Positions 53,526 to 62,384 of a stretch of DNA of 64,000 bases are shown piece after piece. Below the pieces are notes generated by a model. It saw nothing but the letters and a program-made list of their open reading frames with translations, was not told the DNA's origin and made no database searches. Source of the stretch: JTS-RE37 sp041743975 (GTDB lineage Bacteria > Bacteroidota > Bacteroidia > Flavobacteriales > Flavobacteriaceae); assembly GCA_041743975.1 (NCBI GenBank), contig JBGTLT010000172.1:54074-118073 (forward strand). Reading direction: 5' to 3'. The stretch's first letter is position 1. Every line of letters begins with the position of its first letter. The position numbers and the translations under genes are program-made.

Positions 53526-54171
53526 AAATAAAGGTACGGGAGCACTCAGCGAGACCGCGGCCGATAATTTTCAGAAGGTTGCCAATATGTCTGTCGACTT
53601 TTACAGGAATATTTTCGATACCCTTTTACAGAATAATACCAGTTTCAGTGATACCCTCACCCAGGTAAGCCGCAATACGCTGAATCCCCTGAAAAGTATG
53701 TTCAACAGTGGGGATTGTTGCCCCCCAGAACAAAGCTGCCCCCCGCATTGTATTGCAACAATTGAAAAACAGGGAATGGCCGGGGAAAAGGTTATCGTAC
53801 CCATCCTGATCAAAAATACCTGCAATGCCCCCAAAACATATAGGATTGGTGTCCGGGAACTCATGGACATCGATAATAAACCTGCTCCACAACAACCCGA
53901 TCTCAATAAGAATACCATTTCACTGCAGCCTAACGGCAGCGAGCGGGTCCTGATGGGATTGGATCTTGCCAATTTCGAGAGCGGAACGTATACTGCTGAA
54001 ATTGTAATCCGGGAAAAGGAGATCAATCAAAATATATGTTTTACCCTCGCGGTCCGGGATCATCTGCCCGCTTTAGCGGAACCGGGGGAGGAAAACCAGT
54101 ATAAACTGAGATGGCAGTCCTGGAGATCCCATTACTATTGTGAGCCCCCCCAAAACAGGAACAATTCATAA
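53515..54171 (+). CDS. Unrecognised helix-plus-Ig-like protein with Cys-rich linker (P3)
   Basis: A 218-residue soluble protein. The N-terminal 62 residues are amphipathic helix (ETAADNFQKVANMSVDFYRN), phasin-like in character. A cysteine-rich link follows (DCCPPEQSCPPHC, 67-79), then a beta-rich module to about 188 with VPILIKNTCNAPKTYRIGV and ESGTYTAEIVI (motif at 155-159). The last 30 residues are charged. It shares both halves with P4 and P5, which suggests gene duplication. Function unknown. Confidence 0.78.
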   Translation: MQNKNKGTGALSETAADNFQKVANMSVDFYRNIFDTLLQNNTSFSDTLTQVSRNTLNPLKSMFNSGDCCPPEQSCPPHCIATIEKQGMAGEKVIVPILIKNTCNAPKTYRIGVRELMDIDNKPAPQQPDLNKNTISLQPNGSERVLMGLDLANFESGTYTAEIVIREKEINQNICFTLAVRDHLPALAEPGEENQYKLRWQSWRSHYYCEPPQNRNNS

Positions 54172-54186
54172 TCAATCCATAGCGGT

Positions 54187-54846
54187 ATGCCGGCAACTGA
54201 CAATCAGGATTCCAGGGAAGTGGAGGAACTTTTTAAACATACCATCGAACTGAATAAAAAATACATCAATCAGAGTTTTAAGTTGATCAATCAAATAAGT
54301 CAACAGGGGACCCTTGATAAAAATGTATTTACATTCAAACCTGATTTGTATACCAGGGCTATCAAAACATTCAGCAGGATGAACCTGGAGTATTACAACA
54401 AGGTGATGGATCTGGGATTTTCATTTGCGGATGGGATGTTGTTTAACAATGCAAATTCCGGACAGCCTGAAGAACCTTCTTTTACGTTACGGGGCAGTGC
54501 CATCCCGGGTTCCGGGGTAAAACTTCAGTTTGTTTTGGAAAATACCCGGGTTTCGGAAGTAGCTTGTGAATTAAGGAATTCCAGGTTCATAAATGTTATC
54601 AACCTGCAGGAAGAGGAGAGGATAGCTACCCGCTTTACCCCACAGGCCTTCCGGCAGGACCCGGGAAGTTCCCATACTGTGGATATAGCCCTTGATATTG
54701 GAAAAGGGGTTAAACCAGGGACATACAGCAGCGATGTAAGCGTCATCGGCTTTGAACCAACCTTTTTCGAGATAGTACTGGAAGTTGTTCCGCCAGCTAA
54801 TAATGCAGCGAATGCCAAATCAAAAAAACGACCGAAAAAAGGGTAA
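54187..54846 (+). CDS. Unrecognised helix-plus-Ig-like protein (P4)
   Basis: A 219-residue soluble protein. Residues 10-85 are helical (VEELFKHTIELNKKYINQSF, then RMNLEYYNKVMDLGFSFADG), followed from about 97 by a beta-rich module with LQFVLENTRV and KPGTYSSDVSVIG (176-180). The tail is basic (KSKKRPKKG). It parallels P3 and P5 in layout. It begins 15 bases after P3 and its end overlaps P5, so these are translated together. Confidence 0.78.
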   Translation: MPATDNQDSREVEELFKHTIELNKKYINQSFKLINQISQQGTLDKNVFTFKPDLYTRAIKTFSRMNLEYYNKVMDLGFSFADGMLFNNANSGQPEEPSFTLRGSAIPGSGVKLQFVLENTRVSEVACELRNSRFINVINLQEEERIATRFTPQAFRQDPGSSHTVDIALDIGKGVKPGTYSSDVSVIGFEPTFFEIVLEVVPPANNAANAKSKKRPKKG

Positions 54847-55525
54847 TACCGGCAGGAGGAGGCGACCGGAAGATACAGCATGGATAGACACGGACAGGGT
54901 CGTAAACAAGGCCCAGCACATTGTCAGTTCCGCTGTAAATGTGCTTGAAGAGGAAATTGCCGCCGGAATCCTTGCAGCCAAAAGGATCGAAAAAAAGCTG
55001 ATCGATGTTGACGAGATCAGGAGCAACCCGGATGACCTGATCAATCGTATCCGCAGGGATTCACATGAAGCACTGGACCTGTATATCGATGCCTTCGCAT
55101 CCCTGAGCGGTAAATTGAATACCATTATAGAATCGCTGAAAAGCGAACCCCCTGAAAAGCAGGCTGCCACAAACACCCATACCCAAAAAAACCGGGCGGA
55201 AGTTATCATTCTTGAACCTGACGCTCCTTTAAAGCCCGGTGGATCATGTACCCTGACACTTGGCCTCCAGGAAGACACCCAAGGTGCATCCGGAAAGGTT
55301 AGCCTCAGAAAGTCGGATTTTGTGGGTCCGGATGACCGCATCATTTCGAAGCGGGCCATTACCATTGTACCGAGGACCCTCATTATAAAGGCAGATGTTG
55401 AAAAGGAGATATCCATCACGGTAAAACTTCCCAAAAACAGTTTCCCCGGAATTTACAATGCATTTCTGACGGACAGATATAACCCCCTGATACGAATCAT
55501 ACTCGCAATCCATGTAACTGAATAA
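54812..55525 (+). CDS. Unrecognised helix-plus-Ig-like protein (P5), phasin-like N-terminal half
   Basis: The 237-residue product starts with a basic segment (RKKGNTGRRRR), then a long helical stretch (about 28-112) with NPDDLINRIRRDSHEALDLY, which recalls phasins and PhaE-type granule proteins. Residues 128-237 are a beta-rich module with LKPGGSCTLTLGL and FPGIYNAFLT (211-215). Several possible starts exist; the ATG chosen gives a 35-base overlap with P4. Its stop overlaps the GGPP-synthase-like ATG by one base (TAATG), so the prenyl enzyme is coupled to it. Confidence 0.78.
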   Translation: MPNQKNDRKKGNTGRRRRPEDTAWIDTDRVVNKAQHIVSSAVNVLEEEIAAGILAAKRIEKKLIDVDEIRSNPDDLINRIRRDSHEALDLYIDAFASLSGKLNTIIESLKSEPPEKQAATNTHTQKNRAEVIILEPDAPLKPGGSCTLTLGLQEDTQGASGKVSLRKSDFVGPDDRIISKRAITIVPRTLIIKADVEKEISITVKLPKNSFPGIYNAFLTDRYNPLIRIILAIHVTE

Positions 55526-56559
55526 TGGCGATGGATGAACTACAGATGAAGGATATGCTCGCCGAATATGGCGCGGAGACCTTGCGGGGCATCAGCACCT
55601 TTATTCCCCAAAAGGAACCGGCTAAGTATCTTTATGAGCTAATCGCTGATTATCCCAACCGGGGGGGCAAAGGTTTCAGGCCCGGGTTATGTATCGCAAC
55701 CTGCAAAGCGTTTGGAGGCACCCTGAAGGAAGCCAAATTTACGGCAGTTACATTGGAACTGCTCCACAACTCGTTCCTGATACATGATGATGTGGAGGAT
55801 GACAGTTTTTACCGGCGAAACAAGCCAACGATGCACCAGGCCAACAACAAGGCCATTGCCATCAATGTGGGAGATGCCATGAATGCATTAAGCATGTTGC
55901 CCCTGAACCGGAACAAAGAGATCCTGGGGGATAAGATAGCACAGCAGCTCTTCCTGGAGATACAGCATATGGTATTGGAATGCGCGGAAGGACAGGCCCT
56001 GGAACTGGGGTGGCGCAAGGACAACAATTGCAGCCTCGTGGAAGCGGACTATATGAGGATGATCCTTAAAAAAACCTGTTGGTACACCTGCATACATCCA
56101 ATCAGGATGGGCGCAATTATCGGGAGCAAAGGGCGGACTGACCCGGACAAGTTTAACAGGCTGGGGTATTTTATGGGGGCTTCCTTCCAGATACAGGATG
56201 ACATCCTGAACCTGGTAGCGGATCAGGAAAAGTATGGCAAGGAAATAGGAGGGGATATCCTTGAAGGAAAAAGGACCCTGATGCTCATTCACTTGCTTTC
56301 CCATTGCAGCCCCGGCGAACTTCGCTTCATCCAAAACTACCTGCGGATACCCATACTGGACCGCAGGGAAGCAGACGCCAGGGAAATCTTTTCACTGATG
56401 GGGAAATATGGTTCCGTAGCTCATGCCAAGGAAACCAGTAAATATTTGGCGGGTGCTGCGTTGAAGGAGTTTTATACCCATTTTTCACCTTTACCGGATT
56501 CTGCTGACAAGGCCTTCCTGGAGTCAATTATCCTGTATATGATCAACAGAAACTATTAA
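55525..56559 (+). CDS. Polyprenyl (geranylgeranyl-type) diphosphate synthase
   Basis: A 344-residue all-helical enzyme of the trans-prenyl-transferase family. First aspartate-rich motif DDVED at 88-92, followed by RR (97-98); second DDILN at 225-229; GGKGFRP near 47-53. The pattern HN..LIHDDVEDDSFYRR..P resembles eukaryotic-type (type III) GGPP synthases more than octaprenyl synthases, with Ser at -5 and Phe at -4 before the first motif. It makes a C15-C20 or longer isoprenoid diphosphate; length must be tested. It joins P5 and the reductase in one operon. Confidence 0.88.
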   Translation: MAMDELQMKDMLAEYGAETLRGISTFIPQKEPAKYLYELIADYPNRGGKGFRPGLCIATCKAFGGTLKEAKFTAVTLELLHNSFLIHDDVEDDSFYRRNKPTMHQANNKAIAINVGDAMNALSMLPLNRNKEILGDKIAQQLFLEIQHMVLECAEGQALELGWRKDNNCSLVEADYMRMILKKTCWYTCIHPIRMGAIIGSKGRTDPDKFNRLGYFMGASFQIQDDILNLVADQEKYGKEIGGDILEGKRTLMLIHLLSHCSPGELRFIQNYLRIPILDRREADAREIFSLMGKYGSVAHAKETSKYLAGAALKEFYTHFSPLPDSADKAFLESIILYMINRNY

Positions 56560-56566
56560 ATGGGAT

Positions 56567-58033
56567 ATGATAATCGTTCAACAAAAGATAAACTTTGATT
56601 GTGATGTCCTTATTGTGGGAGGAGGTCCGGCCGGAAGTGCATTGGCCTATCATCTTGCCCGGGCAGGCATTGCAGTAATCGTTGCGGAAGCAGAAAGGTT
56701 TCCGCGCGACAAGGTGTGTGGGGATGGGGTAAGCCCCATTGCCCTCGGTGAACTCCATGCAATGGGTATCACCAATATGCCAGCTTTTAAAAAGGCGAAT
56801 GAAATAAATGAGGTTGGACTTTTTATCAAAAAAGACAAGGCGATCATAAAACTGGCAAAGCCAGAGGAACTACCATATCATGCCCGGATCATTCCCCGTA
56901 TGGAACTGGATAACCTCATTTATGAGGCCGCAAAAAAGGCAGGTGCGGTTTATTATGAACAATGCAGGGTATCCCATTATGATAGCAACAAGGAAAGGGT
57001 GGTCACGACTTATCGCAACGGCGGCGCTGAAGGAAGGATCATATCAAAGGTCATCGTGGGAGCAGATGGCAGCAGGTCTGTGGTTGCCCGACAGTTAAAA
57101 GGCTCCAAGACAGATGCGGCATTCCAGTTGCTGGGCCTTCGGGCCTATTACGAAGGGATAAACGGGCCGAAGAACCGGGTAGACGTCTACTTCAGTGAGG
57201 AAAATTTTCCTGGGATCTATTGGTTGTTCCCAAAGGGGACGAAAGGCGCCAATGTGGGGATGGCCATGATCTACCAAACCTATCCCCGGAAACCTGCCCA
57301 GGTGAAACAGCTGTTTGAAAACCACCTCCGGAATAACCCGGATCTCCTGGAGCGGGTAGGAAAAGGGAATATAATGGGTAAAATTGAGGGATGGCCTATT
57401 ACTTTTTACGATGCCAAGAGTCCGGTTATAGCGAACCGGCTGATGTTGGTTGGGGAAGCGGCCGGACTAATTAACCCCCTGAGTGGGGATGGCATTCAAT
57501 ATTCGCTTCTCAGTGCCAGTTGGGCTGCTGACTGCCTGAAGGATTGCTATCTGAAGAATGATTATTCAGACCAATGCCTTGGGGGTTATGGGGAAAAATT
57601 GCAGACAGAACTGGCACATGATTTTGCCATGTCTAACCTGATGGTCCATTGCGGCCGGAATACAGCGCTGACCCCAGTATGGATGACCCTCCTTGAAGTG
57701 CTGATTGCCAGGTCTAAGGCGGATCAGGGTTTTGCAGAAATTGTGGCCGGTATCTTTGAGGGCACCTATCCTTCCTATAAAGCACTACGCCCTGATTTCG
57801 TGGCCAAGGTATTGTATCAGGCGGGGCTTGATCTGAAAGATTATATAGGACGTAACGGAAATGATCCCCGGCAATTGAAGCAGGATGTTCACGAGCTTAT
57901 CCGGTTAATCGTCAAAACAGCCAGTGACATATCAGATGACAGGAAGGAGCATTCACAATGGATGAAGGGGGTGGCATACCGGACCCTGGTGGTGGCGAAG
58001 CAAACATTGTCCAGGGTAGTATCCCGGGCTTAG
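56567..58033 (+). CDS. Geranylgeranyl reductase family FAD-dependent oxidoreductase
   Basis: A 488-residue flavoprotein. FAD-binding GGGPAG at 18-23, the reductase-family motif KVCGDGVSP at 49-57, GADGSRSVVARQL near 162, and the second FAD motif LVGEAAGLINPLSGDGIQYS. Archaeal and plant homologues saturate geranylgeranyl chains of lipids, chlorophyll or tocopherol precursors. A C-terminal helical part of about 100 residues is longer than in minimal members. No other carotenoid, quinone or archaeal-lipid gene is in view. It follows the synthase by seven bases and closes the run. Confidence 0.87.
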   Translation: MIIVQQKINFDCDVLIVGGGPAGSALAYHLARAGIAVIVAEAERFPRDKVCGDGVSPIALGELHAMGITNMPAFKKANEINEVGLFIKKDKAIIKLAKPEELPYHARIIPRMELDNLIYEAAKKAGAVYYEQCRVSHYDSNKERVVTTYRNGGAEGRIISKVIVGADGSRSVVARQLKGSKTDAAFQLLGLRAYYEGINGPKNRVDVYFSEENFPGIYWLFPKGTKGANVGMAMIYQTYPRKPAQVKQLFENHLRNNPDLLERVGKGNIMGKIEGWPITFYDAKSPVIANRLMLVGEAAGLINPLSGDGIQYSLLSASWAADCLKDCYLKNDYSDQCLGGYGEKLQTELAHDFAMSNLMVHCGRNTALTPVWMTLLEVLIARSKADQGFAEIVAGIFEGTYPSYKALRPDFVAKVLYQAGLDLKDYIGRNGNDPRQLKQDVHELIRLIVKTASDISDDRKEHSQWMKGVAYRTLVVAKQTLSRVVSRA

Positions 58034-58073
58034 TTCCCCGCTGACTTAATGATAATGAGATTATATCTAACTG

Positions 58074-58102
58074 ATAGCCAATTATACAGTCTCATTGGCT
58101 AT
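58074..58102 (+). terminator. Hairpin after the reductase gene, possible terminator
   Basis: A perfect nine-base stem (ATAGCCAAT and ATTGGCTAT) with an 11-base loop lies 40 bases after the reductase stop. The run of T after it is short (TTT), so strength is uncertain. It would separate the isoprenoid operon from the following lipoprotein gene. Confidence 0.4.
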
Positions 58103-58239
58103 TTGTACATTTGCCGGAGCTGGATTACAGAATAGTAGTACCTTTCTTGTTGATTAGCTCACTTCCCCCTGCCTTTCTGAAAGCTTCGTAAGACCCAAAC
58201 AGGAATACATTGCATAATAACCCGTATAAATACGCAATT

Positions 58240-58986
58240 ATGAAAACAACAGTCCTATCCCTTATGATAGTATGCTTTGCATGCACTACCCCCAAACCTG
58301 CAACGGGTGCCACTGGTGCCAAATTTATCTTTCGCGCAACCGTAGAAAGGGTAGCTGCGGCAACGCTGCCGGAAATATCCGATGTCAGCAATTGCATTGT
58401 GGTAAAGGTTAGCGAAGTGGTATCCGCACCTCCCGGTTTTACTGACTGGACAGGAAAATCGATCACAGTAGCTGTCAGGGACATCAACAGTCAGAAACCG
58501 GAAACAGAAAAGTTGTTCTATACCAATGGGTGGCTGTACGGGCAAAGCCTTGCAGTCGTTGAAGTCCATAGTACTGAATCAAGGGAAGTCTCCAATGAGG
58601 AAGTCCTTGCCGGCGTAAACAAAGCACAGGATGACGGGGTACGGGAGCGGCTTAAACGCGCTGCATTGGTAATTTCCGGAGAAGTTGTCAGGTTGAGTGA
58701 TCCTGAAAAACAACCGGTCGATTCGGAGCATGACCCTTATTGGGTTACAGCTGAAATTCAAACAGAGGAAGTCCTTAAGGGCAGTGCAGAGGGAAGCACG
58801 ATCACTTTTCGTTTTCCATCCAGCTACGATATCATGTGGCAGTACGCCCCTAAATTTAAAGTTGGTGACAAAGGCATTTGGCTCTTACAGCGCGCACCCA
58901 ATCAGGAAACCATATTTTCCATAACCGAAGAACAGGACTTTTATCCGATAGAGCGCAAAGAATATATACAATCTCTCCTTAAATAA
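58240..58986 (+). CDS. Lipoprotein with two NTR/OB-like repeats, unknown function
   Basis: A 248-residue product with lipobox VCFAC. Two similar beta-rich halves are visible: one from IFRATVERV to ITVAVRDINS, and one from LVISGEVVRL to ITFRFPSS, each with a strand, a helix and a V(L)KG or W-TGK turn, recalling secreted OB-fold or NTR-like modules. No specific family assigned. The ATG is used rather than an earlier TTG. It lies beyond the hairpin, and 49 bases before the large secreted protein, so these two are the more likely pair. Confidence 0.7.
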   Translation: MKTTVLSLMIVCFACTTPKPATGATGAKFIFRATVERVAAATLPEISDVSNCIVVKVSEVVSAPPGFTDWTGKSITVAVRDINSQKPETEKLFYTNGWLYGQSLAVVEVHSTESREVSNEEVLAGVNKAQDDGVRERLKRAALVISGEVVRLSDPEKQPVDSEHDPYWVTAEIQTEEVLKGSAEGSTITFRFPSSYDIMWQYAPKFKVGDKGIWLLQRAPNQETIFSITEEQDFYPIERKEYIQSLLK

Positions 58987-59035
58987 ATTAATGTAAAAAT
59001 CCCCTTTGTAAGCAGTAAACCGTAAACTCACGACC

Positions 59036-62000
59036 ATGAAAAAGACAAAGCGAATTTTTATACTGATGCTGTTAATGGCACCTATCTTTCCAATTTGGGC
59101 ACAACAGGTACAAATAGTAAATATGATCCCCAATGCACAAAGCAACGAAACAGCGCAGGACAGGGAACCAAACCTTGCCATCAATTCTGCAACACCAAAC
59201 CAGTTGGTGGGAACGGCATTCACACCCAACCCGCTTGGGGCCACCACCCCCCCCTCGGCACCAATTTTCTTTAGCCAGGATGGAGGCCAGACCTGGGTAC
59301 TGAACTCCATTGTTCCCAGTAATATCTCTACAGGGGACATCACATCCAAATTCGGTACAACAACCAACTGGCTTTATACCGGGATCCTGCGAATACCCGC
59401 TGCTACCGGCGCAACGCTGACAATGGACATTTTCAGGACGAATAATGTGGCAGGAACGGCCCTAATGCCACAATTGCAAACGCGGAATTCTCCTGACCAG
59501 CCTTATGCCTACGCTGCGACTCCTCCGGACGGGATTGACCGTATGTATGTGGGGAATAACGACCTTGGCATTTTGCCACGGTCGGCTGCAGTTGACCTGT
59601 CGCTGAATGCCTCGGCAACGACACCAACACTTTCAACCGCTGTGATTGAAAGGCGGACACCCACCGGGCAGGACGGTCCGCCCGTAAGGCTCGCGATCCA
59701 CCCTGAGGGCACCCTTTACGCCATACATGTTCAGAGAACAGCAACATCCGGTACCCTCAGAACAGCAAATATTGTGGTAACCAGAGACGATAACTGGGGC
59801 ACCGGGACCAATCCTTTTTCTGATCTTACCGATCCCGGTGACGGATTGGCCGGAAGGATCGTGGTTACGGGTATTCAGTTTACCTTCTCCGGAAATAACA
59901 TATCACTGGGGCAGGAAAGAACAGGTGACCGGGTAGCCATAGCCGTTGACCCCAATAATGACCGCAGTGTCTATGTCGCCTGGGTGGATAATACGGGTAC
60001 CGGCACCAACAACATACATATCCGGAGGTCCACAGACTCTGGTGCCAACTGGTCTGCCAATGACCTGTATGCCGTGAACAATGCCATCAACCCCGATATT
60101 GCCGTCAATTCACAGGGGGAAGTCGCATTTTCATATCAGCAACTTGCCGGGGGCAACTGGTCGAGTATCATTGAACGCACCACCAATGATTTTGCAAACC
60201 GTACCACCAATGTGCTCAATACATTTCCCGACAATACACCTGCGGGAGGCACCTTTTTTCCCTATCTGGGGGATTATGCCTATTTAACCACCATGCCATC
60301 CGGCAAAAATTTTGTAGGGGTATTCTCTGCCAGTAATGACCCTACCCCGGCCCGGTTCCCCACCGTACAGCCTGCCTGGCAACGAAATTTAAATACCACC
60401 ACAAATCAGCTCCGTAACCTGGCCAACACAGCAAATGTAGCCATATCAATTGACCCCTATTTCTATCGGGTGGACCCGGTTGCCATCAACAATGATTTTT
60501 ATGTACGTGACTGGACCAAAACGCCCACCGACAATGATCCGGGGGCAGAACCCTCCACTGAACCTGTCTTTTACCTTACCAGCGATGTATGGAACCGCAG
60601 GTTGGATACCCCCGGGACATTCAATAGCAATGACCAGCCACAGAGTATGAACCCCCGACCGATGACTGCAGGAGGCAATTTTGCGTATGCCCGGGTGCAC
60701 CGCAGGGCTACCGGACCTGCAGCCAATGCGAATCTGCTTTTCCTGAAATCTGAATTCGGGACCGGCAGTAATTATCAGCTTATCAACGGCGTTTCCTCGT
60801 TTGCATCCCTCGCGTTTTCTGCCACCGACCAACAAAAAACCATGGCTGCCGGTGTGGCCTGGAACCTTATTGACCCGGCAGCCGTAACGGCAAACCATGT
60901 CTGTATGGCCGTTGAAATTGCTGGCCCCAATGATCCCAGCGCCAACCCAACCCTGCTGGGCCGTGCCCCGGGCTGGTCCAATGGCACAGACCTCCTGGTG
61001 CTGGCTGATAACAACAAGGCACAACGGAACCTGGAAGTTTATACGGGAACTGCGGATTCCGGTGAAAGCCTGATAGTCTATGCAATTGCACACAATGCCA
61101 CCTTTTTTGAGAGGGATATGGTCATATACATTAACCCCCACGGAAAAGTGCCGGAGAGGGAAAAATACCGTATTTCGGTTATTGGGGGTGGTGAAGGCAG
61201 CGAAAATGCCATACAACAGGATAGCCTGGTATTAAAAAATATGAAGCCCTGTGAAAATCGCTGGATCGAATTAATGGTATCTACCTTTCCTGCTGCAGGT
61301 GCCGAACCGGTTTCTTATCTGTTTGAAGAACGGGTCAACCACATGCGAATCAATGGTTTTGGTATTGATGTTCAATCCGGGAAACTTGAGGTAGCCGGGG
61401 AAGAAAACCTGGGGGAACATGCCTTTGCCTTTCAAAGGCTTGAAAAGGAATATAACATTGCAGATGCCGGGGTCCAGGCATCCAAAGCCCTCGATATCCT
61501 GGATGGCACCGTGGATGAACCCACCTATACTTCCTTCCTGCAAGACCTGGGCCCGGCAGCGATCCAGCTCATCAGGGATTTTGTGAGCACCCAGGGCAGC
61601 GATCCGTTTGGGGTGGTCAATGCCGCGAATACATTGGAAAACCGTATACAGGGCGGAGATTGGAAAAAGGCAGCGACCGTTCATGGCAATTTAATGAGGA
61701 AGTGCAATGCATTCCTGAGTTATCTGGACAAATTGAATGGGGATACAGCTGATATCCTTCAAACTGTGCGCTGGTTCCGGGACGTTGTTAAACGCGGAAA
61801 TAAATTCAGTCACTCCGAGTTGGCGGATAAAACCATCGCCGCTGCAGATAAGTTCATCTTACAATATTCCAATAGGGAATTGATGAATTCAGATTACCCG
61901 GCCTTTGTATCGGAGAACCTGAATGTATGGGTGGAAATGTTGCACAAGCAACTGCCGAACGATAATTTCGACAATTACATTTCGGCCATACGCCAGAACA

Positions 62001-62074
62001 TAAGGGACCCCAAACGGCTTCAAAAAAGCCATTGTGAACTCGTAAATGGCCTGGTGCAAAAGGCTGGCCTTTAA
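59036..62074 (+). CDS. Large secreted protein with BNR/sialidase-like propeller and helical C-terminus
   Basis: A signal peptide (about residues 1-22, ending WAQ) leads a 1012-residue protein. Residues about 30-480 show repeated Asp-box-like turns (SQDGGQTW, STDSGANW) as in sialidase/BNR propellers, without the sialidase catalytic set in view. The middle has beta-rich segments (about 490-800). The last 190 residues are strongly helical (DAGVQASKALDILDG, TLENRIQGGDW). No T9SS tail seen. Its function is unknown; it may bind glycans or proteins outside the cell. It is probably cotranscribed with the lipoprotein gene. Confidence 0.8.
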   Translation: MKKTKRIFILMLLMAPIFPIWAQQVQIVNMIPNAQSNETAQDREPNLAINSATPNQLVGTAFTPNPLGATTPPSAPIFFSQDGGQTWVLNSIVPSNISTGDITSKFGTTTNWLYTGILRIPAATGATLTMDIFRTNNVAGTALMPQLQTRNSPDQPYAYAATPPDGIDRMYVGNNDLGILPRSAAVDLSLNASATTPTLSTAVIERRTPTGQDGPPVRLAIHPEGTLYAIHVQRTATSGTLRTANIVVTRDDNWGTGTNPFSDLTDPGDGLAGRIVVTGIQFTFSGNNISLGQERTGDRVAIAVDPNNDRSVYVAWVDNTGTGTNNIHIRRSTDSGANWSANDLYAVNNAINPDIAVNSQGEVAFSYQQLAGGNWSSIIERTTNDFANRTTNVLNTFPDNTPAGGTFFPYLGDYAYLTTMPSGKNFVGVFSASNDPTPARFPTVQPAWQRNLNTTTNQLRNLANTANVAISIDPYFYRVDPVAINNDFYVRDWTKTPTDNDPGAEPSTEPVFYLTSDVWNRRLDTPGTFNSNDQPQSMNPRPMTAGGNFAYARVHRRATGPAANANLLFLKSEFGTGSNYQLINGVSSFASLAFSATDQQKTMAAGVAWNLIDPAAVTANHVCMAVEIAGPNDPSANPTLLGRAPGWSNGTDLLVLADNNKAQRNLEVYTGTADSGESLIVYAIAHNATFFERDMVIYINPHGKVPEREKYRISVIGGGEGSENAIQQDSLVLKNMKPCENRWIELMVSTFPAAGAEPVSYLFEERVNHMRINGFGIDVQSGKLEVAGEENLGEHAFAFQRLEKEYNIADAGVQASKALDILDGTVDEPTYTSFLQDLGPAAIQLIRDFVSTQGSDPFGVVNAANTLENRIQGGDWKKAATVHGNLMRKCNAFLSYLDKLNGDTADILQTVRWFRDVVKRGNKFSHSELADKTIAAADKFILQYSNRELMNSDYPAFVSENLNVWVEMLHKQLPNDNFDNYISAIRQNIRDPKRLQKSHCELVNGLVQKAGL

Positions 62075-62384
62075 AGCAGTTTGATTGGATACCCAAAATA
62101 TATTCTGGATATTATTTCTGGCGATTATCGAGTAGGTTCACTTTTACTTTTCTATGGGAAGAATTGTTTTTGTTCACATTTTGCAGGTAAAGCTTAGAAC
62201 TTACAGCCCGGTTCAACCCGGAGTTATTTTGAACCTGGGAATACCGGGACCATGTGGCCGGAAAACGGGAGGTTGTGGGCAATGGATTTACATATCAGTT
62301 GGTTGCAAAGCGGGATGAAGTCCGATAATAACAGCAGAAGTGTTTCCAGGTCCTCCTGCATATTATAAAATTATCAGGGGATTG
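62075..62384. other. Convergent intergenic region
   Basis: 310 bases between the large secreted-protein gene and the TIR gene, which end facing each other. I see no gene, no strong hairpin with a T-run, and no clear repeat. Confidence 0.5.

Noticed and set aside
52213..58033. Carotenoid or PHA gene cluster
   Set aside because: No phytoene synthase, desaturase, PHA synthase or thiolase in or near the operon.
60446..61216. 256-codon frame opposite the large secreted-protein gene
   Set aside because: Lies wholly inside a gene with clear signal peptide and repeats; the reverse frame has no domain features.
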